DNA from: Phymatolithon calcareum | Lineage: Eukaryota > Rhodophyta > Florideophyceae > Hapalidiales | NCBI GenBank assembly: GCA_977006965.1 | Contig: OZ345364.1 | Coordinates: forward strand, 1,426,001 to 1,490,000 | Direction: 5' to 3' | Length of the DNA: 64,000 nucleotides | Shown here: piece after piece, positions 19,656 to 30,759 of the stretch | How the letters are laid out: every line of letters begins with the position of its first letter | Position numbering within the stretch: position 1 is the stretch's first letter | Program-made: the position numbers and the translations under genes | The notes under the pieces: model-generated | Database searches by the model: none | Seen by the model: only the letters and a program-made list of their open reading frames with translations | What the model was told of the DNA's origin: nothing

Positions 19656-20390
19656 ATAACGCGTAATCAACCAGCGCTATCACCTTACCGAGGGGTCCTC
19701 CTTCTCTCTCGGCAATTCATTCTCAACCAATTTTCATCATCAAAAGGTTTAAAACCCTGTGGTATCTGCGCCATCCATCGGCCACCCTAAAAGCGAATCT
19801 GCACAGAGTATAATCTACGAAACAGTCTGACAACATCCGTGCTCTGCTACGTGTTGAAAGGGATATACGCTTGAGAAATCGAGTAGTCTTCCGAGTATCC
19901 ACCTGGACGCATCTCGGCTCTGCAGAATTCTGTTGTGTGATTGGAAGGGAATCTGAAAGACTTGTTGGAGTACGCTTTACCGATTTGAAAGACAGTCTGC
20001 CACGCACAGCGCGTGGTCAGTAGGCCCCGTATACTCATCTTCAAGGAAAAGGTCGCAATTATAGCCTCACGAAGTACTTGCTCGGTGGGGTGTGCCAACA
20101 TCAACATTGGAATTTAGGACATTGGAATTGACGGATACGTCTTGCAGTGCGTGTTGTCGGCTGCAGGTTCAGGTGTACCAAAACGCCACAAGAGGTAAAC
20201 GGCCTAGAGCCAGCCCTATCTTCAAGAGGTATACGGCCAAGAGCCATCCCCAGATCAAGCTCCGGGTCACACTGACTCGACGCGAATTTCCTATAAGGGA
20301 TAGATTGCCTTGATAGTTAACTTTTGTTAACTCGCAGTGGACTCCCCGAACGGATCTTCGACAAGATTTCAAGAACCCCCAGTCCAAAAT
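19656..20390 (+). other. C2 5' leader
   Basis: About 735 bp lie between the primer site and the first ATG of the polyprotein. Near 20188-20255 there is an imperfect ~33-bp direct repeat ('gaggtaaacggcctagagcc' and 'gaggtatacggccaagagcc'). No convincing ORF on the sense strand was seen. Confidence 0.6.
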
Positions 20391-23300
20391 ATGGACAACT
20401 CGCAAGGAACGCTGAAGGTCGAAAAACTCACCGAGACCAATTTCCACGCTTGGAAACAGAAAATTCAGCTAGTACTATCATTCCGCGAGCTCGATGAGTA
20501 CATCGAGGTAAGCCCTCCGGCAAGGGACACAGACGAGTTCAAAGTCTGGCGTCGACATGACAATAAGGCTAAAGCGATTATTGGTCTATCCCTTTCCGAT
20601 GCCCATCTCGAACATGTCCGAGGTGTCGAAACGGCGAAAGCAATGTGGCAGGCGATTCTCAACATATTCGAACGCCATACGCTTCTTAACAAACTCGCTG
20701 CTCGTCGCAAGTTCTATACCGCCACAATGCTCGAGGGCGAAAAGATACTGCCATACACCAACCGAATTCGTCAGCTCGCATCCACACTCAAATCAATGGG
20801 TGTTGACATCGACGACAAGGAAATGGCAATGGCTGTCCTGAATGGTCTTCCGGATCGTTATGACAGTCTCATCAGTGCCTTAGACGCACTTGGGAACGAG
20901 GACGAGACATTCTCTCTCGAGTTTGTGAAGAGCCGACTTCTACAAGAGGAGCAACGTATGACTATGCGCCTCGAAGCCTCGACGGAGAAGTCTGAGTCCA
21001 CAGCTCTTGTAAGTGCAACTCAAAATGGTTCATACGCCTACGACCATTGTGATCATTGCAATCGAGCTGGACATCCTTCTCTCGGGTGTTGGGTCAAGTT
21101 TCCACACCTTGCACCACCGGGATACAAACCTCCGGGTCGAAAAGGAAAGAAGGACAAACCGACTGCCTTAATTGCTGGTGAAACAGAATCTATTCGTGTC
21201 ATGTCTGATTCTGACTACGTTTGCTTAATGGCAAAGGTTCGAAACTCAAACATTCCCGAAAAGTCCACGTCATGGATTATCGACTCTGGAAGCACATCCC
21301 ACATGACATTCGATCGTTCAATCTTTGTCTCATACACGGAAATGAGGTCGACTGTCGAAATGGGAACTAGAGCAACTGCAACGATAGCAGGAAAAGGCGA
21401 TGCTATCGTGACACTCAGCATCAACGGAAAACAGTCTCAGCGTATGCTCCAAAACGTTCTTCATATTCCGGACTTTGGTTATTCGCTCCTTTCCGTTTCT
21501 AAACTGGACGTATATGGGTATGGGATCTTATTCAAAAGCAAACGGTGCTACATCAAGGCACATGATGAGATTATCGCCCAAGGTACTCTCCGCAAAGATC
21601 TATACATTCTAGATCGTCCGGAGAACAAACCCATGTCCAAGGAAACATCCCTCGTCAGCCTACAGCTATGGCACGAGCGTCTCGCGCATGTCAGTCCTAC
21701 TGGAATCTCCGGCATGGCACGCCATGGGGTTGTAAAAGGATTGCATATCGATCCAGGGTCTTCGTCGGACAATGTATGCAAAGGTTGCATTGCTGGGAAA
21801 GCACATCGTGCTCCTATCCCGAAGTCTAGTGGTTCTCGGTCGGACGCACTTCTCGATCTCGTGCATTCCGACGTTCTCGGTCCAATTGACATCCCATCAC
21901 TAGGTGGCTCTCGGTATTTCATCAAGTTTATCGATGATCACTCCAAATGGACCACAGTTTTCACCATGCGAAAGAAGCCCGAGAGCTTCGAGTGCTTTCA
22001 GAAATTTCACAAATACGCTGAAACACACACCGGAAGAAAGCTGAAATACCTCAACGTACATCAATTCTCACCGGCACCTAAGCTCAAAGCTATTCGGACC
22101 GATAACGGAGGAGAATACATGTCAAATGAGTTCAAGTCATATCTTTACGATCACGGCATTCACCATCAACTCACCGTTGCTTACACTCCTCAACAGAATG
22201 GGGTGGCTGAGCGCATGAACCGCACTTTACTCAACTTAGTGCGCTCGATGCTTCATCACAAAGGAATCGAGAAGAAGTTCTGGGCTGAAGCACTGTCAAC
22301 TGCTGTGTATGTCCGAAATCGAGTTACGTCGCGAGGACTTCCTTCGAACACGACCCCCCATCACATGTGGATGGGAGCCGCACCAAACTTGGAACACTTA
22401 CGCGTATTTGGCGCTAAGTGTTGGTACGTGATTCCGAAAAAGAAGGTCAAGAAACTCGACTCTCGCACTCGTGAAGCGATCATGATGGGATACTCGTTTG
22501 CATCTAAGGGATACAAGTTATGGGATCCTAATGCATGCAAGGTGATCGTATCTCGGGATGTTATATTTGACGAATCGGCATGCGAAACTGAGAATCCTAA
22601 AACGGATATACCAATCAGCTTTCCAAATGCAGGGTTTGACCAAAGCTTTCACGATGCTTTTGAAACCGAGGAAGCTACCGAAATTCCTCCAGCGATCATC
22701 AAGGTCGAGCAGAAACCCAAGTATGCCAACATCCGTGAGGTTGCTGTGAAAGCCGAGGACATTGCAGTGGAGGGTACCGTGGACGAACGAAAGGACAACG
22801 GTGATGGTCAGCACAGTATCTCTAAAGAAGAATCTATCTCAACTTCTAATGCTGACGCAACTCCTGAGTTAGTCGCAAAACCCATACTTCGTCGATCCAC
22901 CCGTGTCTCAAAGCCACCAAATTATTTCTGGAATTCTGGTCCGCATACAGCCATGTTGGCTCTCGAATCCGCCAACTTTGCAACTGAAACTGCTTTGTCT
23001 TCTCAAGAAGTTCCGCAGACTTTCAGAAGCGCGACGTCTAAAGACAACGTTGACTATTGGTCCCCTGCGATTGAGAAAGAACACTCATCTCTCATGCGCA
23101 ACAAGACTTGGACATTAGTACCACGCGAATCCGGAATGAACGTTCTCCCTTGCAAATATGTGTTTAAAGTCAAGGACACTGGCCCGAAAGCTCGCATTGT
23201 CGCGAAAGGGTTCCGACAGGTGCACGGTGTGGATTACGGCGAAACATATGCCCCAGTCGTGAAGTTCACATCAATTCGGATTCTTATCGCCACGGTGGCA

Positions 23301-24560
23301 GTTCATGATCTCGAACTTGTCCAAATGGATGTCGTCACTGCATTCTTGCACGGAGACTTGGATGAAGATATTTACATGGACGTTCCCGCCGGATTTCGCG
23401 ATCCCAAGCGTCCTGACCTCGTGCGTAAACTGTTGAAGGCACTCTACGGGATAAAACAAGCTCCCCGACAATGGCATGCTAAGATTGATGATTTCTTAAT
23501 CAATGAACTCGGATTTACAAGCAGTCCGAATGACCCGTGTCTTTATGTTCGGCACACATCCAAGAGCATTATGATCATTGCATTGTACGTCGATGACTTG
23601 CTCATTGCTGGCAACGATAATGTTGCCATTGCTTGGATGAAGGGGGAGCTTAACCGGCGATTCGAGATGAAGTATCTTGGAAACGCAAGCGTATTCCTCG
23701 GATTGGAGATCCGTCGGGATCGTGATCTCCGAACATTACACCTATCGCAGAAGTCGTACGCGGAAACCGTTTTGAAGCGGTTTAACTTGGAAAATTCGAA
23801 ACCGGTACCAACGCCGATGGAGCCTTACAAGAAAACCAGTACCGTGCATGAACTCGACATCACAGATTCTGTTTCATCTGAGGTTCCGTATCGACCTGCA
23901 ATTGGAAGCGTTATGTATCTGATGGTTGGAAGTCGGCCGGATATCTCGGATGCTGTCGGTAAACTCTCTTCCTTCTGTGAGAATCCACTGCAAATCCATT
24001 GGACGGCTGTTAAGCGTGTTTTACGTTACATCGCCGGAACTCGTGATCATGGGATTCTATTTGGCAAAGACAGAAGTTTGACTCCAGTGGGGTATAGCGA
24101 CTCCGACTGGGCAGGCTGTCAAGAAACTCGCAAGTCGACAAGTGGATACGTCTTCATGCTTGCAGGGGGAGCAATTAGCTGGCGATCCAAGAAGCAAACC
24201 ATTGTCGCGACATCGTCATGTGAGGCTGAATACATTGCAGCATGTGCCGCCGCGAAAGAAGCAGTCTGGCTTTCGCGATTGGTTTCCGACATACTTGGTT
24301 TCAGCAAGCCATCTCGCATCCTCATCTTCTCGGACAACCAAGGCGCTATATCATCCACTCAGAACGAGGCAATTACCCAACGAAACAAACATATTGATAT
24401 TCAATATCACTATGTTCGCGAAGCTGTGGCAACCGAGAAAGTGGAATTCAAGTACTGTCCGACGGAGTGCATGGTCGCTGATGCACTTGCGAAACCCCTA
24501 AGTCGAATCAAGGTATCCGAGTTCGCGAAAAAGATGCGGTTGCATCCTGCACGTTCGTAA
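20391..24560 (+). CDS. C2 Gag-Pol polyprotein (copia type), intact
   Basis: I place the start at the ATG at 20391 (1389 residues). The frame is open to 20337 but begins there with GTG. Domains in order: copia-type Gag (UBN2-like, about 1-200); CCHC knuckle 'CDHCNRAGHPSLGC' (about 220-233); aspartic protease 'DSGSTSHM' (298-305); GAG-pre-integrase with HHCC; integrase with D494, D571 and E607, a DD35E spacing; reverse transcriptase with YVDD at 1066-1069; RNase H with 'SDSDWAGC' near 1236-1243 and the final 'ADALAKPL'. All catalytic residues that I looked for are present and there is no internal stop. Gag and Pol are in one frame, as is usual in copia elements. Confidence 0.95.
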   Translation: MDNSQGTLKVEKLTETNFHAWKQKIQLVLSFRELDEYIEVSPPARDTDEFKVWRRHDNKAKAIIGLSLSDAHLEHVRGVETAKAMWQAILNIFERHTLLNKLAARRKFYTATMLEGEKILPYTNRIRQLASTLKSMGVDIDDKEMAMAVLNGLPDRYDSLISALDALGNEDETFSLEFVKSRLLQEEQRMTMRLEASTEKSESTALVSATQNGSYAYDHCDHCNRAGHPSLGCWVKFPHLAPPGYKPPGRKGKKDKPTALIAGETESIRVMSDSDYVCLMAKVRNSNIPEKSTSWIIDSGSTSHMTFDRSIFVSYTEMRSTVEMGTRATATIAGKGDAIVTLSINGKQSQRMLQNVLHIPDFGYSLLSVSKLDVYGYGILFKSKRCYIKAHDEIIAQGTLRKDLYILDRPENKPMSKETSLVSLQLWHERLAHVSPTGISGMARHGVVKGLHIDPGSSSDNVCKGCIAGKAHRAPIPKSSGSRSDALLDLVHSDVLGPIDIPSLGGSRYFIKFIDDHSKWTTVFTMRKKPESFECFQKFHKYAETHTGRKLKYLNVHQFSPAPKLKAIRTDNGGEYMSNEFKSYLYDHGIHHQLTVAYTPQQNGVAERMNRTLLNLVRSMLHHKGIEKKFWAEALSTAVYVRNRVTSRGLPSNTTPHHMWMGAAPNLEHLRVFGAKCWYVIPKKKVKKLDSRTREAIMMGYSFASKGYKLWDPNACKVIVSRDVIFDESACETENPKTDIPISFPNAGFDQSFHDAFETEEATEIPPAIIKVEQKPKYANIREVAVKAEDIAVEGTVDERKDNGDGQHSISKEESISTSNADATPELVAKPILRRSTRVSKPPNYFWNSGPHTAMLALESANFATETALSSQEVPQTFRSATSKDNVDYWSPAIEKEHSSLMRNKTWTLVPRESGMNVLPCKYVFKVKDTGPKARIVAKGFRQVHGVDYGETYAPVVKFTSIRILIATVAVHDLELVQMDVVTAFLHGDLDEDIYMDVPAGFRDPKRPDLVRKLLKALYGIKQAPRQWHAKIDDFLINELGFTSSPNDPCLYVRHTSKSIMIIALYVDDLLIAGNDNVAIAWMKGELNRRFEMKYLGNASVFLGLEIRRDRDLRTLHLSQKSYAETVLKRFNLENSKPVPTPMEPYKKTSTVHELDITDSVSSEVPYRPAIGSVMYLMVGSRPDISDAVGKLSSFCENPLQIHWTAVKRVLRYIAGTRDHGILFGKDRSLTPVGYSDSDWAGCQETRKSTSGYVFMLAGGAISWRSKKQTIVATSSCEAEYIAACAAAKEAVWLSRLVSDILGFSKPSRILIFSDNQGAISSTQNEAITQRNKHIDIQYHYVREAVATEKVEFKYCPTECMVADALAKPLSRIKVSEFAKKMRLHPARS

Positions 24561-24572
24561 GCTTCTTCGATC

Positions 24573-24581
24573 GAGGGGGAG
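24573..24581 (+). other. C2 polypurine tract
   Basis: GAGGGGGAG lies immediately 5' of the 3' LTR. Confidence 0.85.
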
Positions 24582-25018
24582 TGTTGGAAATGTGACTGCT
24601 TGGAGCTCTTATCGCAGTACACATTATCCTTTCTCATAAGTCTCTAACCATTTCTCATATGTTATGATAGAATCAATCCATGTTTTTTTCATCTTTACTG
24701 ACAATGTAGCAGTTCAATCAATTTCTTGATTGATCTTGTTATTGTCAGTAATTCAATCATTTTGTTGATTGAATCAATCACAGTCGACAATTCAATCTTT
24801 TAGTTGATTGAATCAATCACAGTTAGTAGTGCAATGAGCATCAGAAGTCTTATCATACCTCAATCTGAGGCCTATATAAGACCTGGATCTGAAGCCCCGA
24901 CTCAATAAACCAAGGAACATCTCACAACCAACCCAACCATCTCAACCATCTCAACCACCTCAACCATCTCAACCATCTCAACCATCTCAACCATCAACAA
25001 CCAAACCTCCATACAACA
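24582..25018 (+). repeat. C2 3' LTR (437 bp)
   Basis: Identical to the 5' LTR except at three sites: 'cttgctatt' against 'cttgttatt', 'gacccgga' against 'gacctgga', and 'caacatcc' against 'caacaacc'. Confidence 0.95.
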
Positions 25019-25023
25019 GGTAC

Positions 25024-28000
25024 TGGACGATCTTGGCGGTGAAATGGGTACGGTTGTCTGACAGAAGACGTTACGGAGCGCCGTATCTGAGTATCCAGTG
25101 GTCGAGGAACGCGCGGACTACTGTTAATCCCGAGATGTTCTTGAGCGGAACCACTTTGACAAGCTTGCCGAACCGGTATGTAATGACGAAAATGAATCTG
25201 TGGCCGGCATGCGAGCGCTAGCACGGTATAAGATGTCAATCGGGACGAAATCCAGCGGCTCCTTCTCGGGGAAGAGCTCGAGTGGAAACTTGTGACACCG
25301 GAGAGTTACGCGCTCCACGGAGCATTCGTGACACTTTACGGACGCATGCATAATATAGGACAACGTTGAAGGAAAGTAGAATGTACACCGCATTGTGTAG
25401 TACTGCTTCGTGATACCCGGGTGTGCGGTGACCGGCGTAGAATGCGCCAAGAACAAAATATTCTGGCGAAGTGAGTTGAGGACGAAGGTCTGAGTTGCGC
25501 CATCGAGCGGAGCAATACGGAACAAGAGTCCACGCTCGTCTTCCACGTATTGTGCCGGACCCTCGTGAGTAATATTTCTGCGTATTCGTTTGCACTCCTC
25601 ATCGTCTTATTGGGCCTTCAAAAGGTCTTCGATATTAACCGGTGACACATGTGTCCAGCTGAATGACTGCAGACACATGATCCTGTCCAGGAATGAGGCC
25701 TCAGAGGTTGGTCAGTACTCGTACTTGTCGATTGGGTCTCAGTCTTGATCACTCCAAGAGCCGACCTCGACGAAGCAATGGATCGGAAAGAGGTTCTCTG
25801 GGCCGTAGTGGTCGCCTCGATGAGCAGGCACGGAATGTCAAGGTCTGGTGAGGCTTGAGAATAGCCGAATGTCGGCAAACGCGAAATGTCGTCGGCAACT
25901 TTGTTGTCGGTGCCCTTCCTGTACTTCATGGTGAAGTCGTAGTCCGGGGGGCGTAGACGAGAACGTAATAGCTTTCCGCTCAGCTGCGTCAAATCCGGAA
26001 TCCAGCGAAGCGCCGGATGATCGGTGCATGCCCTCCAAATACGGGCGCAGGATCTGAACAGACCAGATGACGGCAAGGCGCTCGCGCTCTGTGGCGCAAT
26101 AGTTGCGCTCTGGTGCCTTGAATGTACGGGTGCAGAAGCCAATGGGGTACCTCGTGCCGTCAGGGTACGTTTGCAGCAGCGCGCACCCGATATGCTCGTG
26201 ACACGAATCGATATCGGCGGAGTAATCAAGCTCTGACTGAGGAAGGCGGAGAACTGGCGGGACCGCCAAGGCCGTCTTGAGGAGCTGGAATGCTTCCTGT
26301 TGCGCTTCAGTTGGAGTGCAGAGATTTCCTGGCTGGCCCTTGACGAGAAGGTTGTTGAGCGGTGCGAAGACTCGTGCAAAGTTCGGTACTAATCGACTCT
26401 TGACGTTACACCTGCCCAAGAAACTTCGAAGCTGCGTCTGAGTCTTCGGAAAAATGGCCTCTTTCAGCGCAGCCGTGTTCTTCTCGGAAACTTCCAGGAG
26501 TCCAGGCTGCACGACATGGCCGAGATAGTCGACCGTTCGATGGAAGAAAAAACATTACTTGAGCTTCAGCAACAATCCAGCGCCTTGCATGGTCTCTAGG
26601 AACTCTTTCACGTGATCTACGTGGACGTCGAAGTTTTCTGAGAATATGGTGATGTCATCAAGATACACCGGACAAGACTTCCACTGAATCACGCGAGGAG
26701 AATGTCGATCGTGCTCTGGTACGTGGCCGGGGCACTATATAGGACGAAGGGTATTCGCCTGTATTGGAAAATGCCAGCATGGCATGTGAATGCCGTTTTG
26801 TGCTCTTCTTCCTCACTGATTGGAATTTGCCAGAATCTCGAGTTGCAGTCGAGCGTCGAGGAGAACTGTGCTGTTCCGAGGCTGTGCAGACAGTCCTCCA
26901 TACGGGGGAGCGGTACCTGTCTTTCACAGTCACAGAACCTCTTTAACCAGTAAAATTTTGGGACGGGATTGGCCGGGGCGGCCTTGGTTGAGCGCGATGG
27001 CGCGATCATGTCTTGTTCAAGAAGCTCTTCAACATTCTGTTGAAATGACTTTTCGTGATTCGGGATCAGTGGGATAAGGCTGCGCAAATGAGGGTAGAAG
27101 AGATCAATGCGGTGTTCGGCGACATTCACTCTGCCGACGCGGCCATTGTACAAGAGGGTGACGGGCCTCATATCACCGGCTTTTGTTTCTGCTCCTCTGA
27201 GAGCTCGTGAAACTCGATGTCGGTCTCCGTCCGAGGACACTTTGGCTCCGATATAGATGGTTCAAGGTCTTGGAACACCATGCCTGGCTCGGCACCCCCT
27301 CCTTCAAAAATAACGGCGCGAATCGCAGAATTAAACGGAGCTTTATTGCGAGTCCGATACGCATGCCCTTGGGGAGGACGACGGGAGTTTTGCTAAAGTT
27401 CGCGACTTTGACGTGAAACGGAACGTCGGGGCGGAGTTCAGCGAGCCCATCGGCCATGACGGTGCGATATTTGTCAAACATGGCCTACGAGTCCTCCAAT
27501 AGACGAAGACCGTGCTGGTTACAAGTGACCTTGACTAGGTGTTCGTGGCCCGCGTCGAGCGTCGTACGTTTGGCCGAACGAATGGCCGTCAAAGCCGAAT
27601 GTGTTCTCTTAGATGGAGTCATCTGTTCGGGAAAGCTATGCCGCACAAGGGCTATGGCACGACGGCGGAATATTTGTACCGATGTCCCGTCCAGGAGGAG
27701 GACGGAACGCTTCTGCACTTTGATGTACACAATCGCTTGGTCAATGTACTGACATCCGAGAATGGCGTCCGCGCCAAGATTGCGGGTGATGACAAACGGC
27801 GTCCTTATTGAATGCTGGGCGACTTGAACGGTCAGGTTGGCAATGCCAAGCACGTCCAAGAGGTGGTTCGAGGCGCTTACAAGGTTCACGATCTCGCGAG
27901 ATCTGTCAAGCTAGGCGAGAAGGTCAGCCTGGACTAGGTCAGCGCGAATGAGGTTCGGACGCGAGCCTGTGTCGAGCTCTGTTAGACGAGGTGTCGGATC

Positions 28001-28144
28001 TTTAAGACCACTACCGATCATCGCGGAGATCTTGAAATTGAACCTGGACAAGCGACATATTGGATCGGCACGGTACTGCATTACAGTCATTTCCTTCGGC
28101 AGACGAAAGTGGCACTTGGCAAACAAGCAAAGTATGATGGACAA
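25024..28144 (-). pseudogene. G2 pol: protease, reverse transcriptase, RNase H and integrase N-terminal half
   Basis: Minus strand, several frames. Protease: 'ELDTGSRPNLIRADLV' (active-site DTGS at 27962-27973) and 'ADAILGCQYIDQ' (about 27780). Reverse transcriptase: 'LLEQDMIAPSRS', 'TLDCNSRFWQIPISEEEEHKTAF' split over frame 26689-27240, and YLDD at 26654-26665. RNase H: 26512-25838, with 'DYSADIDSCHEHIGCALLQ'. Integrase: HHCC zinc domain ('TAHPGITKQYY', 'CHECSV', 25330-25480), first Asp in 'DFVPIDILYRA' (about 25235), second in 'DNRTHFTAKIVQY' just before the C2 insertion at 25023. The domain order defines Ty3/gypsy. Internal stops and shifts make it non-functional. Confidence 0.8.
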
Positions 28145-28149
28145 ATAGC

Positions 28150-30123
28150 ATTATATTGAGAGGGGGATCACAGCCGATATTTGTGACCCTGGATATCGAC
28201 GGCAGGTTGAGAAGGATGAGAAGGGGAACTGAAAGGCGCTTGTCGGAACGACCGAAAAAATCGTTTCTGGAGAGGTAGCAGATGGACAGGAAGGGAAAGA
28301 TCCGAAGATAGGGGCACTGAACGCGGCCCGGTGGGCGAATTGCTTTGCTGCCCCGGCCCCGTATCTATTTTTCCGCCTTGAGCTGTGGGATTGCGGCTTC
28401 GTTGGCCGGCTTATCGGAGATCTGGGACGGGTCCTGTCCAATGGAGATCAGCCAGAACTTCTGCCAGTCTTCAAGAACTGTAAATTTCTGAACGGCCCAT
28501 TGCTGGAAGTCTGGGTCGTTCACCATGCAGTCCAGGTGCGGACTTGGGAGCTCTTGTGTGCAACAATGAAGCAGATGAAACACATAAACATATGCGCGAA
28601 AGCAGACGGAGCGTCTTGCTTGGGTGCTGCCGGCCTTCGAGATCTGAACTGTGGGTACTGACTGGCCTGTGAGGCCTGCGTCACTTTTCCGCAGTACTTT
28701 TGCGCGAGTTGGAACATAAGGGTTCCCAGTTGTTGATCGCGAGGACCTCAGTGCATGGATCTGGCGGGTCCGTCATCTCATGGGCGATTGATTCTTGGAC
28801 GGGCAGATCAGACACCCGGTCGGAGTACTCCACAGATTCTGTGACGTCCTCGGCGTTGCCCTTGGACTTCGAGTCTAGAAGGCGGGGGATCTCCTCTATG
28901 GCAAGAACGTCAGCATTGGCTTGCTTTGCGGCCTGCCTTGAGTAGAAGATCTTGCGCTTTGACGTGTAGACCTCATCGTCGGCAAGGACACGGACCTTCT
29001 TGTGCAACCTCTCGTGCTTTCCGCCGACCGCGGCGTTTGCCTCAAAGATGGACGCTGGCTCTTCGGCAAAAGTGCGGAGCCGGTTGGCCCTTTGTGGGCG
29101 TGGCGCACACACCAGAGAAGGGACGAACATCGGCGTGAACGCCCTCCATGAATTTTGTCATGAGCTCATCTTGCGAAAACGCATCTGAAAGATCGCGAGC
29201 AGCGGAAAGGAGAGGGCTATGGAAGGCTAAGACTTTTTCGTAACCCTCTTGCTTTAGGTTTTCGAGCTGAACAAGCGCATCTTCCAGGTACTGGTCCTTG
29301 TAGTTCGTTTCCAGGAAGAACTGCACAGCACAAAGCAAGTGGGAGAAAACGCAGAGCTCAGCGTCACCGTCTTCGAACAGCTGTGTGAAGATATCGTATG
29401 GATTGCCCTCGAAGAAGCTGGGCCAGATGCGAAGCCGGCACGTTCGGGAATGCCTTCGTCGTCAAGCGCCCGCTTCTAAACAGCGAGGAAACGAAGGCAG
29501 GCGACCGGGTTCGACCAGTCTCAGGAATGTTTATCCATAACCGCAGAAAGCCGCCGTCGCCACTGACCGACATGACGTGTAACGTCGGGACTAATGTCCG
29601 CATCACGGTCGTTAAGGCGATACCTCTTGTAGGACAGGAGCTTTGAAAAACGTGTATCCGTGACAATCATCTCGGAGATCCTGCACTAAGAGATTTCTTT
29701 TTTGTTCTCTCGACGGCTCGTTGGTGTTGCGAAACCATCCGAGTCCGTAAACGTGGCTTGCCTCCATTGATCTTCGGGATCTTGGTCACGTTTCCGAGTA
29801 CTTTTAGACTTCGACCTTCGCGGCCGTTGTATTGGGAATCTGCAGGGTCTGTTATCTCCTCTCAGGCGAGCAAATTCGTGAGGAAGGGCTTGAACCTCGT
29901 CGACTTTAGCATACTCACGGAGTTTCAAGTCCAAAGTCCGGTTAAACTCTAAATCAAGCTGGTGTCCGTGAGCTGTGAGCTCGTCCATGATGACGTCACG
30001 GATCATCTCGAATTTGGAGGCCTCTCTCATCGCCATCTCATCCGTATAGCGACCGAAAATGTCGCGTACGGTTTTCTCGATCATGTTAACGGTCGGGATG
30101 TCGCACGTGCTCCTGTTGAAAAT
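28150..30123 (-). pseudogene. G2 gag, main part
   Basis: Minus-strand frames in order: 30123-29686 (in frame with the 36479 start across C1; 'NMIEKTVRDIFGRY', basic end 'PRRSKSKSTRKRD'); 29338-29042 ('LKQEGYEKVLAF', 'DAFSQDELMTKFMEGV', typical retrotransposon gag helices); 29130-28681; and a decayed CCHC knuckle 'CFICFIVAHKSS' near 28570-28600, with a tail ending at 28365. Several frameshifts separate these blocks. Confidence 0.65.
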
Positions 30124-30128
30124 GTGAG

Positions 30129-30509
30129 TGTTGAAGCTCTGGTTTTGTAGAAAGAATTCACTCCCCTAGAAGTAAGCGGAGTTCGCAGACGCTAGCGTAA
30201 TGCACCGTTCCACGCTTAGCGTACCATTGACCTCGAATGAGATCTTTCCCATAAATCAGGCGAAAAGCCCTCTCTTCCTTCCCCTTATATTTCTCCGATC
30301 CTCTCAATACATACTAACAAGGCTCACTCGGGGTGCCTCAGATAAATTCCTCTCTGACACACAATTGTACACTTCAAACCCCAAGTTACACGTGCGATTT
30401 CCTCGATGGACGTTCACATAATAAATCTCGGACATGCATTCTAAACCATCGTTGGTACCCTAGATGGTACCATCTAGGGCATCGACCGTCGGCAATCATA
30501 ATCGCTACA
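30129..30509 (-). repeat. C1 3' LTR (about 380 bp)
   Basis: It matches 35779-36164 over its length ('cactcccctagaagtaa', 'gcagacgctagcgtaatgc', 'ccataaatcaggcgaaa', 'cgatttcctcgatggacg') with scattered differences and small indels. The inner edge is uncertain by ~5 bp. A purine run (aaagggagcg on the minus strand) lies just inside. Confidence 0.85.
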
Positions 30510-30583
30510 ATTAAACGCTCCCTTTCATGAACAATTCCCGCGCAAATTCAACACTGCTTATGAATCAATCATCAAACCATCGT

Positions 30584-30756
30584 CTGTAAAACCGAAAACC
30601 TATGTTGTCGAAGAAAACTTGGCTATTATAGGAGCTACACTCGAAATGAGACTAGATTATGGGATATTTGACATATCTCATAATCTGACCTAATTTCGCA
30701 TGTAGCTCGTATAATGGCTATGTTTTCTTCGACCTCGTAGGTTATTGGTTTTACAG
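30584..30756. repeat. Foldback element, 173 bp
   Basis: The ends are ctgtaaaacc and ggttttacag, and the two halves are imperfect reverse complements over ~80 bp with a ~5-bp centre ('ttgac'). It lies inside C1 next to the 3' LTR. It looks like a MITE-type foldback; no clear target duplication was seen. Confidence 0.65.
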
Positions 30757-30759
30757 GCG

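Larger units (their letters stand above)
19205..25018 (+). mobile_element. Ty1/copia retrotransposon C2, 5814 bp, apparently young and intact
   Basis: LTRs 19205-19641 and 24582-25018 are both 437 bp, start TGTTGG, end ACAACA and differ at only three positions that I can find. A perfect 5-bp target duplication GGTAC flanks it (19200-19204 and 25019-25023). Primer site, single gag-pol frame and polypurine tract are all present. It is inserted antisense into the integrase of gypsy G2, between the second catalytic Asp and the Glu. Excision in silico to one GGTAC restores the G2 reading frame. Low LTR divergence and an unbroken polyprotein suggest recent, perhaps current, mobility. Confidence 0.95.

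Noticed and set aside
20337-20390. Upstream extension of the C2 polyprotein
   Set aside because: The extra 18 codons begin with GTG. The first ATG, 20391, is the likelier start in a eukaryote.
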